Shown in pieces: positions 27,706 through 35,570 of a stretch of DNA of 64,000 nucleotides. Positions within the stretch are counted from its first letter, which is position 1. Every line of letters starts with the position of its first letter. Source of the stretch: Candidatus Desulfopertinax cowenii (lineage in GTDB: Bacteria; Bacillota; Desulfotomaculia; Desulfotomaculales; Desulforudaceae). A model generated the notes under the pieces. It ran no database searches, was not told where the DNA came from, and saw nothing but the letters and a program-made list of their open reading frames with translations. The DNA lies in the NCBI GenBank assembly GCA_001899445.1, contig MPOA01000001.1:1-64000 (forward strand), given 5' to 3'. The position numbers were made by a program, and so were the translations under genes.

Positions 27706-28575
27706 GTGATCGATACCGGACAGATCTTGGTTAATTCATTGGTCACGTCCAGCCTGTACCTGTTGGCTGGCACGGGGCTGACGCTGACTTTCGGCCTGTC
27801 CAGGTTTCCCAATTTCGCCTACGCCGAGCTCATCACCGTCGGCGCTTTTTGTGGGCTTTTGTTCTTGGCCCAACCCGGTGGGGTCTTTGTCTTGGCGCTG
27901 GTGGGGGCCTTCCTGGTGGCGGGGCTAGTCAGTGCTTCTTCGTACTCCCTCGTTTTCCAACCGCTTGCCGAACGCAAGACCAGCTTGATTCACTTGATGG
28001 TGGCTTCCATCGCGCTCGGTTACGTACTCCGGCACACCATCGGCGAAATCTGGGGCTGGTCGGCACAGGCCTACCAGTTGATGTGGACCGTTTACACTAT
28101 CGGCACCGTCCGGATCAGCAGTCTCTGGATCATAATGATCGCCACCGCCGTGCTCACCGCCGTGGTACTGCACTTCTTCCTTACCCGCACCAGGACCGGG
28201 AAGGCCATTCGGGCGGTCGCCAGCAACCCCGAACTCGCCTCGGTCACCGGCATCAATAAACAAAAAGTGATCCTGTTGACCTGGTTCTTCGGTGCTGGAC
28301 TGGCCGCGGTAGCCGGGGTGTTCCGGGCCGCAGATACCCGGCTTTTCCCGATGCTGGGCTGGGATATCTTGCTACCCATTTTCGCGGTCACGATCCTTGG
28401 GGGGATCGGCAGCTTTTACGGCCTGATTATCGCCGCTCTCCTCCTTGGACTGGCCGAGAATTTCGGGGTGGTGTTACTTTCCAGCATCGGTTTGTCCACA
28501 GAATACCGGATGGCGATCGCCTTTTTGATCCTGATCACGGTACTGATCGTCCGTCCCAAAGGATTGGCCAGGTGA
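27706..28575 (+). CDS. livH: Branched-chain amino acid ABC transporter permease LivH
   Basis: The 289-residue membrane permease has about eight hydrophobic segments and the LivH sequence pattern GLTLTFGLSRFPNFAYAE near the N-terminus, GKAIRAVASNPELASVTGI in the coupling loop and ILGGIGSFYGLIIAALLLG near the end. I chose the GTG at 27706, which follows GGAGGAAAGAACAGCC; an upstream extension would add an unlikely hydrophilic 41-residue tail. It is the first gene of livHMGFK. The true ligand could be an amino acid, amide or urea. Confidence 0.92.
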   Translation: MIDTGQILVNSLVTSSLYLLAGTGLTLTFGLSRFPNFAYAELITVGAFCGLLFLAQPGGVFVLALVGAFLVAGLVSASSYSLVFQPLAERKTSLIHLMVASIALGYVLRHTIGEIWGWSAQAYQLMWTVYTIGTVRISSLWIIMIATAVLTAVVLHFFLTRTRTGKAIRAVASNPELASVTGINKQKVILLTWFFGAGLAAVAGVFRAADTRLFPMLGWDILLPIFAVTILGGIGSFYGLIIAALLLGLAENFGVVLLSSIGLSTEYRMAIAFLILITVLIVRPKGLAR

Positions 28576-28582
28576 TGAAATT

Positions 28583-29512
28583 TTGGACCTGACGGTTTAT
28601 CTGCTCGACACGCTGGTGTTCATGGGAATCTTCGCCCTGTTGGCCATGAGCCTGAACGTGGAGTACGGGTTCACGGGTCTCGGCAACTTCGGTAAAGTAG
28701 CCTTCTTCATGGCCGGGGCATACACTTACGCGATCACCGCCGCGCTCGGCTGGCCCTTTTACCTGTGCCTGGTGTTCGCCGCCCTGGTCGCCGGGGCACT
28801 AGGGGCGCTGATTTCGCTGCCGGCCCTGCGCCTGCGCGAGGATTATCTGGCCATCGTCACCCTGACCTTCGGAGAAATCCTGCGCATCATTATCAAGGCG
28901 GAGCAGGGGCTAGCCGGCGGGGTATGGGGAATCACCATCCCCTCCGCTTTCGCCGGTTTGGACCTCACGCCGCGGATGACGGCCTGGGCGAACGTGGTGC
29001 TGGTGTGGGTCATCGTGGTCGGCGTATTTGTGTTCCTCCAACTGCTGATCAACACCCCCTACGGCCGGGTTCTGCGGGGCATCCGCGAGGACGACGTGGC
29101 CGTTCAGGTCCTGGGCAAAAGCTTCGTTTTGTACAAGGCCCAGGCGCTGATGGTGGGTTCGGCTATCGCCGGGGTGGCGGGGGGGCTTTTTGCCCAGTAC
29201 CTTCGCTTCATCGATCCCTATATGTTTTTACCCCTGGTGACCTTCCTGGTTTGGGTCATGCTTATCCTCGGCGGGCCGGCCAATCACTGGGGCGCCTTGA
29301 TCGGCGCGGTGATCGTTGAATTTTTCAACCGGGGATCTAGGTTTTTGAAAGACTATCTGGTGTTACCGTTCGACCCCAACAACGTGCAGTTCATCATTTT
29401 CGGCCTGCTCATTATCCTGCTACTCCTGTACCGGCCGTACGGCCTGTTCCGGGAAAAGCCGCTGAGAACCGGAGCGGAGGCGGAGGTGTTAAAATGGCCA
29501 TCCTCGCCGTAG
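28583..29512 (+). CDS. livM: Branched-chain amino acid ABC transporter permease LivM
   Basis: This is the second permease, 309 residues with eight or so membrane segments, recognised by SLNVEYGFTGLGNFGKVAF, LRLREDYLAIVTLTFGEI and the coupling motif GRVLRGIREDDVAVQVLGK. The TTG start lies just after the livH stop, with AGGTGA spanning that stop. Its last codons overlap livG by 19 bases. Confidence 0.93.
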   Translation: MDLTVYLLDTLVFMGIFALLAMSLNVEYGFTGLGNFGKVAFFMAGAYTYAITAALGWPFYLCLVFAALVAGALGALISLPALRLREDYLAIVTLTFGEILRIIIKAEQGLAGGVWGITIPSAFAGLDLTPRMTAWANVVLVWVIVVGVFVFLQLLINTPYGRVLRGIREDDVAVQVLGKSFVLYKAQALMVGSAIAGVAGGLFAQYLRFIDPYMFLPLVTFLVWVMLILGGPANHWGALIGAVIVEFFNRGSRFLKDYLVLPFDPNNVQFIIFGLLIILLLLYRPYGLFREKPLRTGAEAEVLKWPSSP

Positions 29513-30273
29513 AGGGTATCAGCAAGAGTTTCGGCGGTCTCCAGGTGCTGCAGAGTGCCTCTCTCGAGGTCGCGGAGGGCACCATCACCGGACTGGTGGG
29601 ACCTAACGGCAGCGGCAAGACCACCCTGCTGAACACTATCTACGGGCTGATCAAGCCCGACGAGGGCACCGTCATTTTTCGGGGGCAAAAGATCTCTGGT
29701 CTGGCGCCCTACCGGATTTACGATGCGGGCCTGGCCTTTTCGTTTCAGTTGCCCCGGCTTTTCTTTCAACTCACGGTACTGGACAACCTGCTGCTGGCCG
29801 CCCGGAACCAGGTCGGGACCAGTTTCTCCGGGGCGCTGTTCCGGCGCCGGCGCTGGCGGCGACAGGAGGCCGAACTGGCCAGGAAGGCGCTGCAAATCCT
29901 GGAACTCCTGGGTTTGGTTCCCCTGGCGCTGCACGCGACGGGGGAACTGTCCGGCGGGCAGCGAAAGCTGGTGGAAATCGGCCGGGCCCTGATGTCCGAC
30001 CCGGTAATGATCCTCCTGGACGAACCGGCCGCCGGCGTCAATCCGGTCCTGGGACGAAAAATATACCAGAAGCTGCGCGCGCTCCGCGATCAGGGGTTAA
30101 CTTTCCTAATCATCGAACACAAACTCGAAATGTTGCTTGATTTCGCCGACCGGATTTATATGATGGATGCCGGCCAGGTTGTGCTTTCGGGAACGCCTAA
30201 AGAGGTTATTGAAAACCCTGTATTTTACGCTACCTACGTAGGAGAGACCAAGAATGTCACTTTTCCAGGCTAA
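29494..30273 (+). CDS. livG: ABC transporter ATPase LivG
   Basis: The 259-residue ATPase shows Walker A GPNGSGKTT, signature LSGGQRKLVEIGRALM, Walker B ILLDEPAAGVNP and the LivG-type tail IEHKLEMLLDFADRIYMMDAG. It energises the LivHM channel together with LivF. It overlaps livM at the start and livF at the end, which fits coupled translation. Confidence 0.93.
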   Translation: MAILAVEGISKSFGGLQVLQSASLEVAEGTITGLVGPNGSGKTTLLNTIYGLIKPDEGTVIFRGQKISGLAPYRIYDAGLAFSFQLPRLFFQLTVLDNLLLAARNQVGTSFSGALFRRRRWRRQEAELARKALQILELLGLVPLALHATGELSGGQRKLVEIGRALMSDPVMILLDEPAAGVNPVLGRKIYQKLRALRDQGLTFLIIEHKLEMLLDFADRIYMMDAGQVVLSGTPKEVIENPVFYATYVGETKNVTFPG

Positions 30274-30976
30274 GAACATCCGTGCCGGTTACGGAGACGT
30301 GGTGATTGTGGACGGCGTGAGTCTCAGCATCGCCAACGGCGACCTGGTGGCCATTGTCGGACCCAACGGCAGCGGCAAATCCACCCTCTTGAAGAGCCTG
30401 GTTGGGTTGGCCCGGCTGTTTTCCGGCCAGGTGTTGTACGACGGGCGCGACGTCACCAGGATCGCGCCCTGGCAAACCGTGAACATCGGGTTGGGCTACG
30501 TGCCGCAAGTGAACAACGTGTTTACCAACCTCACGGTTAATGAAAATTTGGAAATGGGCGCCTATTGTCGCCGCGATAAAGCAGGAATTAAGTCCGACCT
30601 GGAGGAAATATACCAGAGATTCCCTGAGCTGGCGGCCCGCAAGAAAGCCCGGGCCGAAACGCTGAGCGGGGGTGAAAGGCAGCTCCTGGCCATCGCGCGG
30701 GCGATGATGGCGCATCCCAGAATGTTGCTTCTGGATGAACCGCTGGCCTTTTTGTCGCCCAAAGCTTCGGGGGTTGTGTTGAACCGGCTGCTGCAGATCC
30801 AGGCCGAAGGGACTTCACTGCTCCTGGTTGAGCAAAATACCGTCAAGGCCCTCCAAAACGCATCTTACGGGTACATCCTCAATGAGGGTCGCTGTGTAAT
30901 GGAGGGCAAGGGGCCGGAGCTCCTGGCGGATGAATCCCTCCGGGAGCGGTTTCTGGGTTTGGGAAAGGGGGTGTGA
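30254..30976 (+). CDS. livF: ABC transporter ATPase LivF
   Basis: The 240-residue second ATPase shows Walker A GPNGSGKST, the LivF hallmark GYVPQVNNVFTNLTV, signature LSGGERQLLAIARAMM and Walker B MLLLDEPLAFLSP. The usual GLAP after the Walker B is AFLSP here, a mild divergence. The H-loop region is replaced by LLLVEQNT, as usual in LivF. It overlaps livG by 20 bases. Confidence 0.93.
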   Translation: MSLFQAKNIRAGYGDVVIVDGVSLSIANGDLVAIVGPNGSGKSTLLKSLVGLARLFSGQVLYDGRDVTRIAPWQTVNIGLGYVPQVNNVFTNLTVNENLEMGAYCRRDKAGIKSDLEEIYQRFPELAARKKARAETLSGGERQLLAIARAMMAHPRMLLLDEPLAFLSPKASGVVLNRLLQIQAEGTSLLLVEQNTVKALQNASYGYILNEGRCVMEGKGPELLADESLRERFLGLGKGV

Positions 30977-31040
30977 GTACCGCAAGCTTGTCCGGGCGTT
31001 CGCGAAGGTTTGAGAGACAGACGCCAGCCAACTGTTAAAG

Positions 31041-31095
31041 AAAGGAGGGTATTGTCCCGCAAACCCCCGAGGGTTGCGGGACGGTAATAAAAGAG
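31041..31095 (+). promoter_or_regulatory. Hairpin between Shine-Dalgarno and start of livK
   Basis: A perfect ribosome site AAAGGAGGG (31041-31049) lies about 47 bases before the livK ATG. Between them is a 12-base-pair stem with one bulged A and a CCGA loop (31054-31082). There is no U-run, so it is not a terminator. Only a poor site (AAAAGAG) adjoins the ATG. The stem could protect livK mRNA from decay or bring the distal site close to the start. Confidence 0.6.
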
Positions 31096-32277
31096 ATGCA
31101 CAGAAAGATTATTGCGGTGATTACGGTGTTAGTTTTCTTGTCCGCCGCGCTGGTCGGGTGTGGCCAACAGGCGGCTGTGGACAAGGAAGAAGAGGTTGTC
31201 AAGCTCGGCTGCGCCCTGTCCATGAGCGGGCTCCTCGGCCCCATGGGCACCAAGATGACCGACGCGGTCAAACTGGCCGTGGAGGAAATCAACGCCGCCG
31301 GCGGCATCAACGGCAAGCAGGTGAAGCTGTACATTGAAGACGACGCCACTGATCCCGCCCAGTGCTTGAACGCCGTGAAAAAGCTGGTTGAGGCCAACGG
31401 TGTGCAACTGTTGATCACCGGGATGAGCAGCGGCGCCGCCAGCACCATCGGCCCGTACCTTTCCGAAAGAGGGGTACTCGCCATCTCCCCGTCGGCCACG
31501 TCACCGGCGCTGACTGGTGAGCCCTGGCGGGATTACTTCTTCCGCACTGTCCCGAGCGACGAGTACCAGGGCAAGGTGATGGCCCAGCTGGCGTTGGACC
31601 GGGGGCTTGAGCGCCTGGTTGTTTTCGCCATGGACAACGTTTACGGGGTGAGCCTGGGTGAAGTCGCAGAGCAGGCCCTCGAAGAAGGTGGGGCCGAGGT
31701 CGTAGCCTTCATCAAGTACGACCCCGCCAAAATGGACTACCGTTCCGAACTGACCCAGATCAAGAGCCTGAACCCCGACGGTGTAATCCACGTGGGTTAC
31801 AACGACGACGGGGTAGTGGTCTACCAGCAGGCGCTCGATCTGGGGCTGGACACCGCCCAATGGATCGGCTGCGACGGGGTTTACGGTACCGGCCTGTTCA
31901 AGACCGAAGCTTCCGCCACCTTCATGGCTAACGCGGTGATCGGTACCCGGCCGGGAGCACCGGAGGGAGAGGAAGCTTACGAAAACTTCGTGGCCGCTTA
32001 CCGGGCGGAGTACGATGCCGATCCTGAGGTGTTCTGCGACACCGTTTACGACGCCGTCAAGCTGATCGCGCTGGCCGCGGAGGCCGCCGGCAGCGAGGAT
32101 CCCGCCAAGGTGCGCGACGCGCTGCTGGAGGTCGGACAAAACTACCAGGGCGCTAGCGGCACCATCACCTTCGACGAGGGTGGTGACCGGATCGGCGGTA
32201 TTTATGAGATCTGGGACGTCGTCAAGGAAAACGGCGAGTTCAAGTTCCAGCGGGTGGAAAAGGTCACCGTGGAATAG
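31096..32277 (+). CDS. livK: Branched-chain amino acid-type substrate-binding lipoprotein
   Basis: The 393-residue type I periplasmic-binding-fold protein has a lipoprotein signal ending at a cysteine (FLSAALVGCGQQ) that would tether it to the outer face of the membrane. Core features are GCALSMSGLLGPMG at the first lobe and INAAGGINGKQVKL, both typical of LivK/LivJ. It captures the ligand for LivHMGF. It follows livF by 119 bases, which hold a strong hairpin, and ends at a bidirectional terminator. Confidence 0.92.
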   Translation: MHRKIIAVITVLVFLSAALVGCGQQAAVDKEEEVVKLGCALSMSGLLGPMGTKMTDAVKLAVEEINAAGGINGKQVKLYIEDDATDPAQCLNAVKKLVEANGVQLLITGMSSGAASTIGPYLSERGVLAISPSATSPALTGEPWRDYFFRTVPSDEYQGKVMAQLALDRGLERLVVFAMDNVYGVSLGEVAEQALEEGGAEVVAFIKYDPAKMDYRSELTQIKSLNPDGVIHVGYNDDGVVVYQQALDLGLDTAQWIGCDGVYGTGLFKTEASATFMANAVIGTRPGAPEGEEAYENFVAAYRAEYDADPEVFCDTVYDAVKLIALAAEAAGSEDPAKVRDALLEVGQNYQGASGTITFDEGGDRIGGIYEIWDVVKENGEFKFQRVEKVTVE

Positions 32278-32289
32278 GAACAAATCCAC

Positions 32290-32322
32290 AAAAGGGCCCC
32301 TTCGTTCGGAAGGGGCCCTTTT
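32290..32322. terminator. Bidirectional terminator between livK and recD2
   Basis: A perfect 14-base-pair stem (AAAAGGGCCCCTTC with GAAGGGGCCCTTTT) and a five-base loop lie between convergent genes. The A/T ends of the stem give U-runs on both strands. Confidence 0.85.
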
Positions 32323-32372
32323 ACTGCAACCATTAGTTTTCCATTTTGCCGATTTGTGCCGGTTGAAACAGT

Positions 32373-34541
32373 TTACCGGTTATTATCCCCCTCCGCCAGC
32401 CTTTCCCGCAGCCGGGTGTACCGTTTCTGGGGCTTGTCGTTCCTGATGGCCATGGCCAGCGCCTTCTTGCTGCCCACCAGCACCACCAGTTTCCGGCCCC
32501 GGGTCACCCCGGTGTACACCAGGTTGCGCTGGAGCAGCACGTAGTGCTGGGTCAGCACTGGCATGATCACCACGGGGTACTCGCTACCCTGGGACTTATG
32601 GATGGATACCGCGTAGGCCAGCACCAGTTCTTCCAGCTCCGGAAACTCGTACTTCACGGTCCGGTCGTCAAAGTCCACCACCAGTTCCTGGTCTTCCCGG
32701 TTAATGGCGGTGATCCAGCCGATGTCCCCGTTGAAGACCTCTTTTTCGTAGTTATTCACGATCTGCATGACCTTATCGTGCCTCCTGAAAACCCGGTGCC
32801 CCCGGGTAATTCCGGCCCCGCCCGGGTTTAAGAGGTTCTGAAGCTCGACGTTGAGGTTTTCCACCCCGGCAACACCCTTGTGCATGGGGGCCAGTACCTG
32901 AATGTCCCGCACCGGGTGGAACCCGAATCGTTTAGGGATACGTTCCCGGCAGAGTTTTAGTATTTTGGAAACGACTCTCTCGGGATCGTCCTCCTCGATG
33001 AAGTAAAAGTCGGTCGCGGTCCCGGGGTCGAGCGGCCGGCGAATATCCGGAAACTCTCCCCGGTTGATCCGGTGGGCGTTAACCACGATCCGGCTTTCCC
33101 GCGACTGCCGGAAAATTTCAGTGAGCGTCACCACGTCAAACCGGCCGGAGTCGATGATGTCCCGCAGCACATTGCCCGGCCCCACTGAGGGAAGCTGGTT
33201 CACGTCCCCCACCAGGATCAGGGTGGCCTGGGGCGGAACCGCCTTCACCAGGTGATACATCAGGATGGTGTCGATCATGGAGGCCTCGTCCACGATGATC
33301 ACGTCGGCCTCTAGGGGGGAATCCTGGTCCCTTTGGAAGCCGCCTTTCTGCGCGCTGAATCCCAGCAGCCGGTGGATGGTCCTGGCCTCGAACCCGCATG
33401 CCTCGTGCACCCGCTTGGCCGCCCGGCCGGTGGGGGCCGCCAGGAGAATCCGGAGCCCAAGAGCGCAGAGTATTTTCACGACGGCCTTGATAATGGTGGT
33501 CTTGCCGGTGCCGGGTCCACCGGTGACGATCACCACCTTGCTTTGCACCGCCAGCGCCACCGCTTCTTTCTGCCGGTCCGCCAACCGGACGTTGAGTTTT
33601 TTTTCCACCCACGCCAGCGCCTGTACCGGGTCAAGGCGGCGGACAGTCGAACCGGCCTCCCGCAACGCCAGCATCCTGCGGGCCAACCGGGCTTCGGCGA
33701 TGAAAAAAGGAGTGAGGTACACCGCGTCTTCGTCCAGGATGACCCGCTGGTCCGCCCGGAGCCGGTCCAGGGCGGTAAGAACTACCCCGCGCTCCACCTC
33801 CAGCATCTCGACCGCCTTATCCACCAGGGATTCCCGGGGATAATAAACATGCCCTTCGCTCATCAATTCGTTCAATACATACAGCAGCCCTTCCTCGGCC
33901 CGCATGACTGAATTCGGGTCGATCCCCAGGTGCCGCGCAATCCGGTCCGCGGTGATGAATCCGATCCCGCGGATGTCGGCCGCCAGGCGGTAAGGATTTG
34001 CCCGCACCGTTTCCACGGCCGCCTTCCCGTACTGTTTATAGATCCTGGCCGCGTGGGCGGCGCTGACCCCGTGGCCCTGGAGGAAAACCATGATCTCCTT
34101 GATCTCCCGCTGGTCTTCCCAGGCCTTGGTGATCATGGCGATCCGCTTGGGGCCAATGCCTTCCACCCGGGCCAGTTCCGCGGGGGAATTCTCGATGACG
34201 TCGAGGGTGTTCAGCCCGAACTCCTTGACGATCCGCTGCGCCATCACGGGGCCGATGCCCTTGATCAGTCCGGAACCCAGGTATTTCCTGATCCCGTTGA
34301 CCGTGGCCGGTACCACCGTCTCGTATTGCTCGACCCGGAACTGCAACCCGAATTTCTTGTCGTGCACCCATCGCCCCGTGAGTTTCAGGAACTCGCCGGG
34401 ATTGAGTCCGGCCAGATTGCCTACAATGGTGGTGAGCCCCTTCTTGCCCTTCTCCTGCAGCCGGGCAACGATAAAGTGGGTTTCCTCGTTGTAGTAGGTT
34501 ATTCGCTCCAAACAACCGTAGATGGTTTCCAAGCGGGCCAC
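32373..34541 (-). CDS. recD2: RecD2-type ATP-dependent helicase
   Basis: The product is a 5'-3' superfamily 1B DNA helicase of the RecBC-independent RecD2 group. From the GTG at 34541 it has 722 residues. The N-terminal OB-like and helix-hairpin-helix region (SGLIKGIGPVMAQRIV, VEGIGPKRIAMITKAW) is diagnostic. Next come Walker A GGPGTGKTT, Walker B IIVDEASMID, motif III LVGDVNQLPSVGPG, and a C-terminal 2B/SH3-like part with SIHKSQGSEYPVVIMP. A longer frame to 34688 exists, but its extra 49 residues look non-coding. It is monocistronic. Confidence 0.94.
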   Translation of the reverse strand: MARLETIYGCLERITYYNEETHFIVARLQEKGKKGLTTIVGNLAGLNPGEFLKLTGRWVHDKKFGLQFRVEQYETVVPATVNGIRKYLGSGLIKGIGPVMAQRIVKEFGLNTLDVIENSPAELARVEGIGPKRIAMITKAWEDQREIKEIMVFLQGHGVSAAHAARIYKQYGKAAVETVRANPYRLAADIRGIGFITADRIARHLGIDPNSVMRAEEGLLYVLNELMSEGHVYYPRESLVDKAVEMLEVERGVVLTALDRLRADQRVILDEDAVYLTPFFIAEARLARRMLALREAGSTVRRLDPVQALAWVEKKLNVRLADRQKEAVALAVQSKVVIVTGGPGTGKTTIIKAVVKILCALGLRILLAAPTGRAAKRVHEACGFEARTIHRLLGFSAQKGGFQRDQDSPLEADVIIVDEASMIDTILMYHLVKAVPPQATLILVGDVNQLPSVGPGNVLRDIIDSGRFDVVTLTEIFRQSRESRIVVNAHRINRGEFPDIRRPLDPGTATDFYFIEEDDPERVVSKILKLCRERIPKRFGFHPVRDIQVLAPMHKGVAGVENLNVELQNLLNPGGAGITRGHRVFRRHDKVMQIVNNYEKEVFNGDIGWITAINREDQELVVDFDDRTVKYEFPELEELVLAYAVSIHKSQGSEYPVVIMPVLTQHYVLLQRNLVYTGVTRGRKLVVLVGSKKALAMAIRNDKPQKRYTRLRERLAEGDNNR

Positions 34542-34865
34542 CCCCTTTGAGCGTACATGTCTTCTTTCCCCGGCAGGAGTACCCCCTCCAGCAGCTGGTG
34601 CTCCGCTAAGGTTAACCAAGATAATCTGCCGGGAGGACAGTTTTACAGACAAATTTAGACGACTTGAACCCTTGCAAACATTTTCCACATATTATAATAA
34701 CCCCATTCCAGGCGATACACCAGCTCGGACCGTGACCCATCCCGCGGAAAGCCTGGGATTAGCGTCTGGTTTGCAGTTTAAAATGACAGAATCATTCTAT
34801 TGTAAGAAACAAACCAGATATATATAATTATAATAAAACCTAAAATCCCCATGGAGGAATATCCG
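34542..34865. other. Intergenic stretch between recD2 and a small gene
   Basis: These 324 bases hold the divergent control region. The plus strand has a good promoter at 34800-34828. AT content rises sharply from about 34780. I see no gene and no clear recD2 promoter. Confidence 0.5.
34800..34828 (+). promoter_or_regulatory. Promoter of the small hypothetical gene
   Basis: TTGTAA (34800-34805) is followed by 17 bases and TATAAT (34823-34828), about 38 bases before the start codon. Confidence 0.65.
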
Positions 34866-35186
34866 ATGCCTTTTGAGGTTTATGTTCCAAAAAGCAAGCA
34901 AGCCGATAATAAACCTCGACCGATAGTCAAGTTGTCAAAGACGTCCATCGTGTTAAACAAAATCTCCCGCCAGAAACTAAAAGCTACACACCTGGAACTG
35001 GCATTTGATCCCGAAAAACGTATGATTCGCATCCGACCCACGAAAGCGGAAAACGAAGCCGCACTGGAGATAAGAAAGACCAAGGTTTGCGCCAAAGGTT
35101 TTTTTAGCAACTTCGGTATTGACAAGCAGGGGAAATTTGAAGCCCGGTACGATGAACAGGAAAATGCGCTGTATGTAGAGCTCTAG
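34866..35186 (+). CDS. Small conserved-type hypothetical protein
   Basis: The 106-residue soluble protein starts at the ATG at 34866, with GGAGGA seven bases upstream. It opens with MPFEVYVPKSK, then alternates short beta-like stretches (IVLNKISRQKL, HLELAFDPEKRMIRIRP) and ends ARYDEQENALYVEL. The pattern resembles a small beta-rich family I recall from other Clostridia, but I cannot name it. Its codon use is less GC-rich than its neighbours, it has its own promoter and terminator, and it stands near tRNA-Val, so it could be an acquired gene. Function unknown. Confidence 0.7.
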   Translation: MPFEVYVPKSKQADNKPRPIVKLSKTSIVLNKISRQKLKATHLELAFDPEKRMIRIRPTKAENEAALEIRKTKVCAKGFFSNFGIDKQGKFEARYDEQENALYVEL

Positions 35187-35232
35187 TGGATCTCTTCGAC
35201 ATTTTCCTAATAATCATCAGGAGAAACAAGGG

Positions 35233-35274
35233 ATGGCCCAATACCAGGTTGCCATAGACAGCGAAATTTTGTAG
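35233..35274 (+). pseudogene. Probable IS256-family transposase remnant (N-terminus only)
   Basis: A ribosome site AGGAG (35219-35223) precedes a 13-codon frame, MAQYQVAIDSEIL, which then meets TAG. This closely resembles the start of IS256/mutator-type transposases as I remember them (MAQYQ-type openings). Nothing of the remaining 390 or so residues follows. The evidence is short, so this is a lead only. Confidence 0.35.
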
Positions 35275-35279
35275 CAGGC

Positions 35280-35299
35280 GGGGCGCGATTTTGCGCCCC
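35280..35299 (+). terminator. Terminator-like hairpin after the small gene
   Basis: GGGGCGC and GCGCCCC (35280-35286 with 35293-35299) pair around GATTTT, followed by TTGCCTTTGTTT. It is a strong stem with an imperfect U-tract. Confidence 0.55.
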
Positions 35300-35340
35300 T
35301 TGCCTTTGTTTGCCTCTTTGTCTGCCTTAATCAGATATAC

Positions 35341-35361
35341 GGGCACAAAATGGGCACAAAA
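35341..35361. repeat. Tandem GGGCACAAAA repeat next to tRNA-Val
   Basis: Two direct copies of GGGCACAAAA (35341-35350 and 35352-35361), separated by one T, lie 45 bases from the 3' end of tRNA-Val. Paired short repeats beside a tRNA can be integrase arm sites or leftovers of an excised element; no integrase gene is present. Confidence 0.4.
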
Positions 35362-35394
35362 AAGCTTCCGAGCAGAACCCCTGATCTCGGAAGC
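35358..35394 (-). terminator. Terminator of tRNA-Val
   Basis: On the minus strand GCTTCCGAG and CTCGGAAGC pair (35386-35394 with 35364-35372), followed by six U. It lies 12 bases after the tRNA. Confidence 0.85.
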
Positions 35395-35405
35395 CTTGAT
35401 TTTAC

Positions 35406-35480
35406 TGGTGGGCGGAGCAGGAATTGAACCTGCGACCTTCTGCGCGTCAAGCAGACGTTCTCCCACTGAACTACCCGCCC
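35406..35480 (-). tRNA. tRNA-Val (anticodon GAC)
   Basis: The minus strand folds into a full cloverleaf. The acceptor is GGGCGGG with TCCGCCC; the D arm is GTTC/GAAC; the anticodon stem is TCTGC/GCAGA with loop TTGACGC (anticodon GAC); the T arm is GCAGG-TTCAATT-CCTGC. A discriminator A and an encoded CCA follow. It reads valine codons GUC and GUU. Its own promoter and terminator flank it. Confidence 0.95.
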
Positions 35481-35494
35481 AAATCCCATCTCCC

Positions 35495-35523
35495 ATTATG
35501 CCCGAGTTCGAACCACTTGTCAA
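35495..35523 (-). promoter_or_regulatory. Promoter of tRNA-Val
   Basis: On the minus strand TTGACA (35518-35523) is followed by 17 bases and CATAAT (35495-35500), 15 bases before the tRNA. Confidence 0.8.
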
Positions 35524-35570
35524 GCGACCGCACTATTCATCTTTACTCCCGGACAGCGCAAATGACTCCG

